Position numbers and translations under genes: made by a program. Below the pieces are notes generated by a model. That model was not told where the DNA came from, searched no databases, and saw only the letters and a list, made by a program, of their open reading frames with translations. This document shows positions 9,360 to 19,594 of a DNA stretch of 31,402 bases, piece by piece. Position 1 is the first letter of the stretch, and each line of letters opens with the position of its first letter. Location: assembly GCA_004335835.1 (NCBI GenBank), contig RWJK01000210.1, forward strand, positions 1 through 31,402, in the 5' to 3' direction. Origin of the DNA: Scenedesmus sp. ARA3. Its lineage: Eukaryota; Chlorophyta; Chlorophyceae; Sphaeropleales; Scenedesmaceae.

Positions 9360-11349
9360 TCATTGCAGCTGGACACCTAGGGCCTTCAGCATCCTAATCT
9401 GCAAGGGCGTCAGCCTGCTGCCTGTGGCCCTGCCCAAGCCTGCTGCTGCTGCTTGCTGCAATTGCACCGCCAGCTTGTCACTCGCGGCCATCAGCTGCCG
9501 CTGCTGCTGCAGCCAATCCGCCAAGCCTTCCCACTGGCTGCTGCTGCTGCTGCTGTTGCTGCCGCCAGGTTCGTTGTCACGACCCAATGCTGCTGCTGGC
9601 ACATTCAGGTGGTGGTGCAGCTGCTTGAATTGCCGCAGCTGGTGGTAGCGCGCATGCCAGGCCTCCTCCTCCTGCAAACACAACACATAATACAAAAAAC
9701 AGAAACACCTGTTGAGCAATGGTCAAAGAAATGAATGAGCTACGCGTGGTGTGTTCACACTTAACACCCGCGTAAGTTAAGGAAGGGGACGTGTGTGGCG
9801 ATGAGGGTACCTCATGCGCCTCCACACCTCCTACCATCCCTACCGTACCCGAGGGTCCGGTAGGGTATAATGGTCAAAAAAATCATACACACTTTGTTGC
9901 GCTTCACATGTGGTAGCGGGCATGCCAGGCACCCTTTGCCTGCAGCCACAATAAAACGTCATCAAGGACACCACAACATCTCAAAGGAAACCGTACACAC
10001 TCTGTTGTTATTGACGTGTAGCATCTGACAGAACGCCAGGCTGCGCTCGTGTTTCACTGGCAGCATCACTTGCAAATGCACCAGCTGAACTAAATGTAAG
10101 CAGGCAACAGGCACACATGGCACGCGGTGCCTGCCACGCATGTTGTCATGCGCCTCAAGCAAGCGGCTGAGCGGAATGAATGCCCTCACCTGTGATGGCT
10201 GCCACATAAAGCCGACCGCATCCAGCTCCTGCACCTGCCACGGCAGCAGCAGCCGCTGCTGCCGCTGCTGCTGCTCGCCACGCTGCATTTTTTGTGACTC
10301 TGCAGCACTTGTGTTGCCGCGATCACAGCCGCCGCTGCTGCTGCTGCTGCTGCCGCTGCTTGCAGGCCTTGCACTGCTGCTGCCGTCACCCTCATCACTG
10401 CTGGATACAGCAGCTCCACTGTTAGCAGCAACAGCAGCCTCAACAGCCTCAGCAGTGCCGCCCTCATCACCAGAAGCAGCAGCAGCATCAACATCAGCAC
10501 GCAACCGCCGCAGATGCACAACCCACTGCGCTAGCTGCTGCTTGTCAAACACACCGGCAGGCACACAGCAGCTGCCATAGCGCTTCTTCCAGCGCTGCAG
10601 CTGCGCCAGCATCAGCATGAACGCCACGTTAGGGGGATGGCTGCCGCTGTTATTTAACATGGTACTAACACTGTCACTACCGCTGCTGTCAGAAGTAGCT
10701 GGATCAGCCGCCGGTTGGGTGCTTCTTTCAGCACCGATGATAGCCTGCTGATCGGCCAGCTGCTGCTGCTGCTGCTGCTGCTGCTGAGACATCAGCTGCG
10801 CCACTGCCCGCTTGCCCTGCCTAGTTGCTGGCGTCACAACGATGTGGCGCCGTTTGTATGTTGCAGGGTCGTGGCCCTGCAGCAGCGGGTGCATGTTGGG
10901 CCGTGACAGGCCTGACTGCCGCTGCAACTTAACGCCTGCGCCACAGCACAGCCCAGAAAAGCACCCAGCACCCAGCACACAGCAGCGCACAACAGCACAA
11001 CAGCGCATGTCAGTGCAAGTGTTCTGAGGGTCGTTCAGCTCTGGGGATTGTCAGGAGCAGACAAACTGCTGCGGCGCATGCACGCTACACCATGCTGTCT
11101 CATGACAAGAAGGTGACACAAGGAGCCTGCTGCTAGTGGCAGTTGCACCGCTTGCTGCTGTTGCTGCTGCTGCTTTGCTGCACCAAGAATCAGCTGCCAC
11201 AACTGTGCCACCCACCCAGCCGCCGCAGCATGGCCACCTTCACAGGCGTCAGCTTTAGCTTGCTGTACAGCTCCACCTGCCGCTGCAGCCAAGCAGACGC
11301 CTCCTGCAGCTCAGGCGGCCACTCCTGCTGCTGCTGCACGCTTGTGCCA

Positions 11350-11392
<43 letters not shown>

Positions 11393-11746
11393 GGGCTGCC
11401 TGCAGCAGCTGCTGCAGTGAGCCGCTGCCATAGTCCAGCCAGCAGCGCAGTGTGTGGTAGGTGGCATGCCACTTGGCCTCCACCTGCGCGCAGGTTTGAC
11501 AGGAATGGCCATACATACCACTGTGAGGTGTGTGGAGCATGTCTATTGGCTGGGCCACTGCTTGCGTGTGCGTGTCTGTGCAGGGCAGGGACAAAGCACA
11601 CACCACCACACATGCGCCTGTACAGACTGATGACACTGCTATCTTTCAACAGACTTACTGCCATGAGACTTGGCAGCAGCTGCTGCTACTGCTGCTCCTT
11701 AGGGTCGATCTGCACTTGCTGCATCCTTATCACAGAGGCGGTCCCA

Positions 11747-11778
<32 letters not shown>

Positions 11779-12323
11779 ACCGTATCCGGCTTCCACACAA
11801 AGCCCAGTGCATCCAGCTGCTGCTGCTGCTGCTCGCTGAGCCCCTCACCACCCCCGCTGCTCTGCTTTTTGTTGCTTTTGCCTGCCTTGCGCATGACACA
11901 TACCCATGCTGACAGGCCGGCTGCATCTGATGCTGTGCGGGGCACGTGGCAGGTGCCAAAGGTGTCCTTCCATGAGGCCAGGTCAGCGAGCCGCTGCTCA
12001 AAGGTAAGATCCGACTTTAAAGCAGCATGACGCGCGCTGCTGCAGCGCTGGTCTGCTAGACGTTGCCGCCGCCGCTGCTGCTGCTGCTGCTGCTGTTGGT
12101 CGTCGTCAGCTGATGAGCTGCAAGATTCTGTTGTCTGTGCATGTGGCTGTTTGCTAAGCCTGAGCAGGCAGGGCTGAGGTGTGCAGGCTGCTGGCCTGAG
12201 GGTGCAGCTGCAGCCATGTGAATGAACGTGTGGCGAACGTACATGTAGCACGGTGTGCATGATTGGACAGCACGTAACTATTCTTTGGAGTGCTGTAACG
12301 CTGCATGCTACTTGCAGGCACAA
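9360..12323 (-). CDS. Helicase-associated (HA) domain repeat protein, no helicase core
   Basis: Exons: 12323-11781, 11483-11216, 10935-10190, 9671-9360; sum 1869 nt, 622 aa from the upstream Met. Four HA-type modules are recognisable by their pattern of a Trp-containing helix, a conserved VP and a terminal GFxW: FEQRLADLASWKDTFGTCHVP...LDALGFVWKP; EAKWHATYHTLRCWL...VAMLRRLGVKL; FMLMLAQLQRWKKRYGSCCVP...LDAVGFMWQP; AWHARYHQLRQFKQLHHHLNVP...IRMLKALGVQLQ. HA domains occur beside DEAD/SNF2 helicases in bacteria and as stand-alone repeats in algae and diatoms; a nucleic-acid-binding role is inferred. Low-complexity Ser, Ala and Gln linkers separate the modules. The N-terminus is unsure: Met at 12323 and 12260 are in frame, and an upstream exon with donor at about 12450 (gcatag|gtaaga) is possible. 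Confidence 0.7.
9901..9951 (-). repeat. Echo of the last-exon start of gene C
   Basis: The minus-strand copy of the acceptor and first codons of exon 4 (real copy at 9645-9680) keeps ctgcag and CCTGGCATGC.CGCTACCAC. It then runs into TGA, so if spliced it would truncate the protein after HARYHM. It lies about 260 bp upstream of the real acceptor, in intron 3. Confidence 0.75.
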
Positions 12324-12765
12324 TGTGCTGTGCTGCTGATGACCTGACCGGTGTGCCTAGGCAACGTTGGTGGCACCAGGTTGGCGCGTTGGGCGCCTGC
12401 CAGAGCCAGAGACGCACATCAGTAAAACCGATCAATCTACACGTATTCTTACCTATGCTGCTGGAATCGCTAACCCTAAGAGCCGCAGTAACATGAACAT
12501 CGTGACCAGCAGACGCCAAGCACACATGTCGGTTGCATGATACACGTCAAAGTCTACGACCCAAACGCATTGAACAAGTCACGAGGAAAGTTGCATGGTC
12601 GTCTGCTTCGGCGTGCTGATGGTTGCGCTCACCGACGTGCATTGTCCGTGCTAGTATAACGTCTATTGAGGAAGTTTTACGTTGTAGTGTTGTGTTTTGC
12701 AATGACAGCTAGCTCATTGTAGACAGCGTCCCCTTGTGCTTGGCATCGCTCCCAAAGCAGCAGCG
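12324..12765. promoter_or_regulatory. Shared divergent promoter interval of genes C and D
   Basis: Genes C (leftward) and D (rightward) start at opposite ends of this 440-bp interval, so regulatory elements for both should lie here. No TATA box or known motif is clear. One short CTAACCCTAAG (telobox-like) sequence is present near 12470. If gene C has an upstream exon, the interval is shorter. Confidence 0.45.
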
Positions 12766-15003
12766 ATGCTGCCAGCGAACCGGAGGCTGGCATTAGATGC
12801 TTCTAGCACGTCGGGACGCAGCGGCTGTGCTCTTGTGCCGTGGGCGGCCCCTCAGCGGTGGTGCAAGCGACCCTCCCACTGCTTGAAGGTGAATTCACAG
12901 CTGTACCTTGCATAGCATGAGCCATTGGCAATCCATGAAGCATCTTTGCAGCCCACTACGCCTCACCATGTAGCCTGCAGAGCAGCTGCATGTCCTGTTG
13001 GGCACATGCTGCTGCTGCCGCCGGCACACTGCTGTTGCGCCTGCTGCTGCCGTCTGCGCATGGCGATGCATGCTGCAGTCTGTGGATTTACGCATGGCAA
13101 TTTCGCCATTCCTCATGTTACAACGTGTTGGTGTAGCATAGCACTTCAAAGGTGTGGAGGATGCCGGGCTTGTGCTGAAACATGGCAGCCTGGAACACAG
13201 CTCCCCTTCCACCTGCAGCTGCAGCTTGGAGCATGTTCACTTTTTGCATCTTTCCTGCAAGCTCCTGCAAGCTCTGCAAGATTAAAAGCAGACTGCAGTG
13301 CTATGGCTGTAGTGACTCAGTCAAGGAGCTGCATGCACTGGGGAATGCTGTCATGCAGGCGGCGTACCCTGCTGCTTTTCCGAGCAATGGCACGACACCG
13401 CTGCCGCTGCCGCCAGCCTTTCCTAGCAGCTTAGACAGCAGCCAGCAGCAGCAGCTGCAGCCGCAGCAGCCAGAGCAGCAGCAGCAGCAGCAGCTCAAGC
13501 AGCGGCCGCGGCGGTTGTTTGGTGGGCCTTCGGACAACGGCAACGGGCAGCAGCAGGATGCTGCTGACTCCGCGCAGCAGCAGCGGCAGCAGCAGCCAGG
13601 AAACAGTAGCAGCAGCACCAGTGGCCTGCAGGACAGCAGACATGAGCAGCAGCAGCAGCAGCAGCAGCAGCCGCCCAATGCAGCTGCAGCAGTGCGAGAA
13701 CAGTTAGGTAGTGATGCTGCAGCCGGCAGCTCCTTTGCTTCTATATCTAGTGCAGATAGCGACAGTGAAGATGGCAGCAGTCAAGCGTACGGTCACAATA
13801 GAAGCAACAGCAGCAGCAGCAGCAGCAGGCGGTCCATATCTGCAGATTATGCGCAGCAGCTGCAGCAGCAGCCGCAGCACCCGCGCTCTTTCCTGCTGAA
13901 GGGCCAGCAGCAGCAGGAGGATCAGGAGCAGCAACAGCAGCAGCAGCAGCGGCAGCAGCAGCTGATGCACCAGCAGCGCTCGCTGCGCACGGTGCAGTGG
14001 TACCGGGAGCAGGCCAACCGGCGGCTGACGTACCGCATCCAGCGGGCGCCAGACCTTGCAGGACTGCGGCAGCTGATGCGCCAGTATGAAGGTGAAGCAC
14101 TTATGATTGTGTGTATGTATGTGTTGGATTTGAGCATTAGCATGCGTTGCAGCTGGCACACATGAGCTGTGTATGCTCATGGTGCACGTGCTGTGCTCAG
14201 TGCAATGAGCTCAAAGGGGTTGCTATCACAGCAGTTGCTGCACAGGGTGGCAAACTTGGTCAGCTCACGGCAGCTTGCAGGGCTGTGCAGCGACTGACAT
14301 GGCCAGTTGATCGCTATCTGTTGGCTTTTCTGAACATGCCAGTCAGCAGGTGGCACACAATTTGCAGCAGGGCAGCTGCAATACCTACACCACGTGCTGC
14401 CTTTGCCAGCCGAGTGTAGTCATTTAAAAATCTCTGAAGTAAAACAGTTTGCCTGTCTGTCACGGTGCAGGCGCCCTCTAGATCCACGTGAAAGCGTTGT
14501 CTGTTCATTGCACTGATTACAGGCCTGCAGCCCGTGAATCTGAACTATCACCTGCTGTCTGTTGCTGCAGGCGCCATGAACCAGATCCACGTGAACGCGC
14601 TGTTTGGGCGGCTGGTGAAGCTGGTGGGCTGCGGCAGTGTGCGCCCCCTGGACATGCTGGCGCTGCCCAGCCTGCTGCCGCAGGTGGGTGCTGAGCAATG
14701 TGGTTGAGCTTTTGTGTGCCGGGTTGAAACCCAACATGGTTTTGTACACTTGCTGGACATGCTGGCACTGCCCAGCCTGCTGCCGCAGGTGGGTGGTGAG
14801 CAACTTGGAGTTGTGCCAGTATGACAATCGACTTTGTTTTCAGCACCTACTTTGCAAGCGCAGGCTACTACAGTTCGCTGGTTGCTGCGCAGCCCTGCGG
14901 CAAGCCATATCGTCCGCCCCACACTCGTATCAGCAGCACCGCTACGCAGTACACCGGCATCATGCGAGTGCAGCAGTGTAACCACCATGTAGTCTGAGCA
15001 TGC

Positions 15004-15047
<44 letters not shown>

Positions 15048-16917
15048 GCGCTGCAGGTGCTGACACTGGTGGTTGCAGCAGCGCCCAGCTTTGACGAGCG
15101 CGCCATCAGCAACTGCCTGCATGGCCTGGCGGTGCTGGAGCTGGCGCAGGAGCGCGAGGTCATCGGGGCACTGCTGGGCGCAGCGGAGAGCGTTGGTGAG
15201 TGCTGTGCTGCATGCAGTTGGTTATATGGTGAGCATGTTGTCTACCAGGAGTGGGTGTGTTGGTGCTGGCGCAGGAGCGCGAAGTCATCGGGGCGCTGCT
15301 GGGAGCAGCGGAGAACATCAGTGAGTGTTTGGCCGCAAGTGTTGTGGTTTAGGTGCCCCTGCAAGCAAATGCCCCTTGCACAGGAGGGCGAGGTCATCGG
15401 GGCACTGCTGGGCGCACCAGAGGGCGTAGGTGAGTGTGCATATATATAGCCCTGCAGCTGCTTTGGAGAGCAGGCATGGCAACGATAGTGCGTGTGCGTG
15501 CTGTGCGGCTGCTGTTCCTCTGCTCCCTTACTTATTGTTGTTTGGTCCACAGATAAATTCTGTGCCATCTACCTGCATTCCTGCGGCTGCTATGCCTGTG
15601 TCCCTCAGGCCTAGCCGCCTTCACCCCTCAGGGCCTCGCCAACAGCGCTTGGTTGAGCCATCCTTTGACTTGCCCCACTTGCCTGCCTGCCTGGCTGTCT
15701 TCTGCTACCCTACTGTGTATCTTTCCTGCAGGCCTAGCCGCCTTCACCCCGCAGGGCCTCGCCAACGGCGCGTGGGCACTTGCCACACTACGGGTCAACC
15801 CGGGCCCCAGGCTCACCGCGCAGCTGCTGCAGTCCTCTGGCGCAGCCATGCGCAAATTCAAACCAGTGGAGCTGGCGCAGCTAGGCTGGGGCCTTGCAGT
15901 GCTTCGAGTGAGGGCACCCGAGCCTTGGGTAGCAGCGTGGCGAGGTGCAGTAGCTGCTGTGATTGACAAGTTGAACCCTCAGGGTGTTAGTATGGTGCTG
16001 TGGGCTGCAGCACGCATCTGGGAGCACCAGGAGCATTCCGCGCTGCAGCAGCTGTGGCTGAGTCAGCAGCAGGGGATTAGTCAGCAGCAGCTGCCGCGAG
16101 CTTCTTCACCCCTGCAGCAGCAGCAGGGTGCGGTTACAGCTATGCAGGGGAGTTGGACGGATACTGGCGCTGCAGCAGCAGGGCCGCCGGCTGGCTGGAT
16201 GGCAGCAGCAGAGGCAGCGATCCGCCGGCAGCTGCACCAGTACACGCCGCACTCCCTCAGCATCTGCCTCTGGGCATTTGCCAAGCTGGGGCACCGCCCT
16301 GCAGACAGCTTCACTGCCAAGGCGCTAAAAGCAGTACAAGGGCAGCTTTGTACTGCCTCCTGCAGGCCTGCTGACCTGGCAGTCCTGCTGTACAGCTGTG
16401 CGGCACTACATTTCAGGCCTTGCAGGCAGTGGATGGATGTGCACGGGGCCGCGCTGCTGCAGCGGGCGCGCAGCCTGAGCATGCGGGAGACGGCCAATGT
16501 GCTGTGGGCGATGGGGCGGCTGGGGGCGGCGCCGAATGACCCGGATGTGCTGCGGCGGCTGATGAAGCAGCTGTACTACGGCATGCAGGTGGGTTCACAG
16601 GGGAGTTGGTTCTGAAGTGTTATATTGTTTTGCTGCCGTTGGCTGCTGTCTGGATGTGCTGCGGCTGCTGATGAAGCAGCTGTACTACGGCATGCAGGTG
16701 GGTGGGTGGGCCTGCAAAGTATTGTTGTGTGTTGTGCAAGTGCTGCAGTGGTTGGCAGCTTCTTTGCAAGGAAGTGGAAGGTTGGGAGTGTTGTGCAGAA
16801 AGCGGCAGAGGGCTGCCTCCTGTGCTGCTGTGGTTGAGCTGCTCAGCTTGCAGGACAGCTGCATGCTGGTCAGCGGCTGGTCAACGGCTTGTACGAGAAG
16901 CGGCAGCGTGTGGCTGA

Positions 16918-16969
<52 letters not shown>

Positions 16970-18385
16970 ATGTATCTGCTTGCAGGACGCGAACGGGCGC
17001 GACCTGGCGTCCAGCCTGTGGGCGCTGGCCAGCATCGGCCACAAGCCCGACAAGGCCTGGATGGGCATCTTCGGCGCGCAGGTGCGGTCGCGTGTACCCG
17101 AGCTGCAGCTTGTTTTGCTTCCAGTGCTGGCCCATCTTGTTACCTGCAGGGCTGTGGCGGTGTTTCAAGCAGTGTTATGCTGCAGCTACTGTTCTGCTGC
17201 AGCATATGTGCTTTGTTGCTAGCCAGCCAGGCACTGCTAGTGAGTTGCGAGGCATTGTCGTCTGCAAGCACCTTGCATGTGGCCACACGCCAGACAAGGC
17301 CTGGATGGGCATCTTCAGCGCAGGTGCGGGCGCGGGGCGAATGCTGGGATCTCGTCACATGCCTTTGGTTGACCTGTTGCATGCAGTGCTGTGTTGTGGC
17401 TGCAGTCTTGCCGCGGCATCTTGTGCTTGAAGTTGTAGCAAAGTAGTGCTTGCTGGCTGGTGAGGTGCATGCAGCGGCAGGCGGCAGGTGCATGTGTCTT
17501 GTATAGCTCAGCATGTTCCTTGGTATATGCTGTTGTCCACGCGGCGACCTGAAAATTACATCACATGTCACACTTGTATGTGTTGCTGGTGCCGCTGCAG
17601 GCGGAGGCGCTGGTGCACGAGTTCACTCCCCAGGAGATCGCCAACCTGCTGTGGGCTTATGCCAAGCTCGGCATGAAGCCGCCACACATGCTGCTGGTGG
17701 CGCTCTGGGAGTCCGTGGGCGGCAGCAGCAGCAGCAGCGCCGCCGCCGCCAGCAGCAGCCTCAGTCCCACCAGCAGTACCTTCGGCGCCTTCTCGGCCGC
17801 CTCGGGCGCTGCAGCAGCAGCAACAGACGGGTTCGGCAGCAGCGGCAGCGGCAGCAGCGGGGGCGTGACAGCTAGATTGAGTGCTTTTAAGCCGGGGGAG
17901 CTGGCCATGCTGCTGTGGGCGCTGGCGAGTCTGCAGGTGGTGCCTGGCAAGCTGTGGTGGGAGCAGTTCCTGCAAGCAAGCTACCACAAGATGACCAGCC
18001 AGTCACCGCAGGTGGGTGTGGATGTCATTTGCTAAGGTTCTGCTGCTGTTGTTGGTGACATGATGCCTGGCTAGCTGTGGTGGGAGGAGTTCCTGCAGGC
18101 TAGTTACCACAAGATGACTAGCCAGTCGCCGCAGGTGCGTGTGGTGTGTTTGCCTGTGAAAGGAGGGTGAAGCTTTTTTGATGCAGTGTTGGGAAAAGGC
18201 TGGTGTGCCGCCTTTCCCGCCTCTATGACGTGTCAGCACAGCACTCAGTTTTGCCTGGACGCAGAGAGTGGTTGCACAAACAGGGGTCGCCCATGTCCTG
18301 CAGGCAGTTGCTTTGCTTGCCTTGGCTGCTGCGGGCAGCTGTTGGCGCACCGCGCCTGCCCTCACGTGGCTGCAACCCAACATCA

Positions 18386-18436
<51 letters not shown>

Positions 18437-19181
18437 CACGCAGAGCCTGGCCACCATCATTTGGTCACTATCAGAGCTGCAGCTGCAGCCGCCGCCGGCC
18501 TGGCTGTACCACTGGGCAGCCGCCACGCGCGGGGCACTGCCACAGATGAGCCCCATCGATCTGGGGCAGGTGGCGGCTTCGCTTCAGGGTGCAACATTTG
18601 AGCCGCTGGGCCTGCCCAAGCTTGAGACACTGCTGCTGGATGTGCTGGATCGGCTGGCAGCAGTGGAGCTGCAGAGTGGTGCGTACAGCAGGGCTGCTGT
18701 GGAGCTGCTGATGCGCATGCCCCAGCAGCAGCAGCAGCAGCGGCAGGCAGCCAAGGATGCGCATGGCGGCAGCAGCAGCAGCAGCAGCAGCCAGTATGTG
18801 CGGCTTGGCAGTAACTTTAGCAGCAGCGGTAGCAGCAGCAGTTGTGGCAGGGAGCGCAGGAAGCGAAGCACTGCAACCCCTGCTGAGGAGACAGCAGCAG
18901 CAGCAGCAGCAGCAGCAGCTGCTGCTGCTGGTAGCAGCAGTGCTGGTGTGCCAGCAGCAGCAGCAGCATCAGCACCAGCAGACCCAGAAGTAGCAGCACT
19001 GAAGCAGCAGCTGCTGCTGCAGGTGCAGCAGCAGCAGCAGCCAGTAGCCACGACAGCAGAGTTGTTTGCTCCTGACCTTGACAGTTTGGACATTGTTGGG
19101 GCGTTTGACATGGCAGTAGTCAGCAGCGATGATGGCAGGAGCAGCAGCAACAGCAAGGCAGCACCTGCTGCTGCTGTGTGA
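12766..19181 (+). CDS. OPR-like (octotricopeptide repeat) protein, probably organellar RNA-binding
   Basis: Exons: 12766-12888, 13299-14091, 14571-14683, 15057-15195, 15732-16588, 16986-17081, 17601-18011, 18444-19181; sum 3270 nt, 1089 aa. Repeats have the OPR/FASTK-like signature (L-A-N-x-L-W-A-x-A-x-L-G): FTPQGLANGAWALATLRV, FKPVELAQLGWGLAVLRV, YTPHSLSICLWAFAKLGHRP, RDLASSLWALASIGHKP, FTPQEIANLLWAYAKLGMKP, FKPGELAMLLWALASLQV and QSLATIIWSLSELQLQPP. Chlamydomonas OPR proteins act in chloroplast or mitochondrial mRNA stability and translation; that role is inferred here. The N-terminal half is a long Gln/Ser-rich linker, and the C-terminus is Gln/Ser/Ala-rich with no RAP domain visible. The first exon (ATG at 12766, 41 codons, Arg/Ser-rich and lacking acidic residues except one Asp) looks like a transit peptide with donor AAG|gtgaat. 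The exon 2 acceptor at 13299 is my choice; acceptors 10-40 nt upstream, or a start at Met13182 without exon 1, are alternatives. Confidence 0.75.
14461..14502 (+). repeat. Echo of the exon 3 start (14571) of gene D
   Basis: GTGCAG|GCGCC, then AGATCCACGTGAAAGCG.TGTCTG, matches the acceptor and codons for QIHVNALF of the exon beginning at 14571, with a few-base deletion. It lies 100 bp upstream in the preceding intron. The AG acceptor is kept. Confidence 0.75.
14752..14802 (+). repeat. Echo of the exon 3 end plus donor, gene D
   Basis: About 51 bp nearly identical to 14648-14699 (codons for LDMLALPSLLPQ then gtgggt). It is in the following intron, 105 bp downstream. The donor is intact. Confidence 0.95.
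15005..15046 (+). repeat. Acceptor-proximal (CTG)14, gene D
   Basis: Fourteen CTG units ending 10 nt before the 3' splice site at 15056/15057, in the place of a polypyrimidine tract. Confidence 0.95.
15256..15332 (+). repeat. First echo of the exon 4 end plus donor, gene D
   Basis: This repeats the last 60 nt of the exon ending at 15195 (LAQEREVIGALLGAAE) with the donor gtgagtg. It is 125 bp downstream, in the intron. The last codon differs, so the G before the donor is lost. Confidence 0.9.
15374..15440 (+). repeat. Second echo of the exon 4 end plus donor, gene D
   Basis: A third instance of the same exon edge (QEGEVIGALLGAPEGV then gtgagtg). Together with 15134-15205 and 15256-15332 it forms a three-copy series with roughly 110-125 bp spacing. 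Confidence 0.9.
15601..15650 (+). repeat. Echo of the exon 5 start of gene D
   Basis: A copy of the acceptor and first 40 nt of the exon starting at 15732 (GLAAFTPQGLAN). The acceptor ccctcag is intact, and the copy sits 123 bp upstream in the intron. Use of this acceptor would give GLAAFTPQGLANSAWLSH and then a different reading. Confidence 0.95.
16651..16705 (+). repeat. Echo of the exon 5 end plus donor, gene D
   Basis: Copy of 16542-16596 (DVLRRLMKQLYYGMQ then gtgggt) 109 bp downstream, with only a few differences. The donor and frame are intact. Confidence 0.95.
16919..16969 (+). repeat. Acceptor-proximal (CTG)17, gene D
   Basis: Seventeen perfect CTG units ending 16 nt before the exon at 16986. 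Confidence 0.95.
17280..17330 (+). repeat. Echo of the exon 6 end plus donor, gene D
   Basis: Copies codons for GHKPDKAWMGIF with CAG|gtgcgg, from the exon ending at 17081, about 240 bp downstream. A two-base loss near the donor shifts the phase. Confidence 0.9.
18064..18142 (+). repeat. Echo of the exon 7 end plus donor, gene D
   Basis: Copies 17941-18020 (LWWEQFLQASYHKMTSQSPQ plus donor) 123 bp downstream, with scattered third-position-like differences and an intact donor gtgcgt. The frame over the coding-derived part is kept. Confidence 0.95.
18388..18435 (+). repeat. Acceptor-proximal (CTG)16, gene D
   Basis: Sixteen CTG units ending 8 nt before the last exon's start at 18444. Confidence 0.95.
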
Positions 19182-19594
19182 TTGAACAAAAGGGTGTTTT
19201 TGGACAGTTGGTCTGGCCATATTGGCTAGATCGTCAAGAACTGTTGCCTGTGCCCACCAGGCACAGTATGCTTGCATCTCGTGCGAGCCTGCGTGCATGC
19301 ACGTAGAAACCTGAAATTTATTTTTCGTTGGGGGTTGTCGCGTGCTGGACAAGAAACGCGCAGCAGTCTTGTCGTTTGCCTGGCCTGCCACGCTTTGTAA
19401 CGCCTGTTACTTGTCCTCGCGCCTTCAGGGCCCCACAACGCATCGTGAAAGGCTGCATGCATGTCTATCTAGTGTATTGGAGAGCCACTCTAGATGATCG
19501 GGTTGTTGTAGCATGACCTTTTGCTGTTTGAGCTCCCGGCCACTCATCAACAGACCCGCCAAAACTCTGCCTTGCTTACATTGACCACTCGACA
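19182..19594 (+). other. Intergenic D-E, with TGTAA polyadenylation motif
   Basis: It contains the 3' UTR of gene D and the promoter/5' UTR of gene E. TGTAA at 19396-19400, about 215 nt after the gene D stop, is the best candidate polyadenylation signal. No other gene is visible. Confidence 0.55.

Noticed and set aside
13301..13678. Cys-rich minus-strand frame opposite gene D
   Set aside because: Poly-Cys arises from reading the complement of Gln-coding CAG runs; the opposite strand has the coherent OPR gene.
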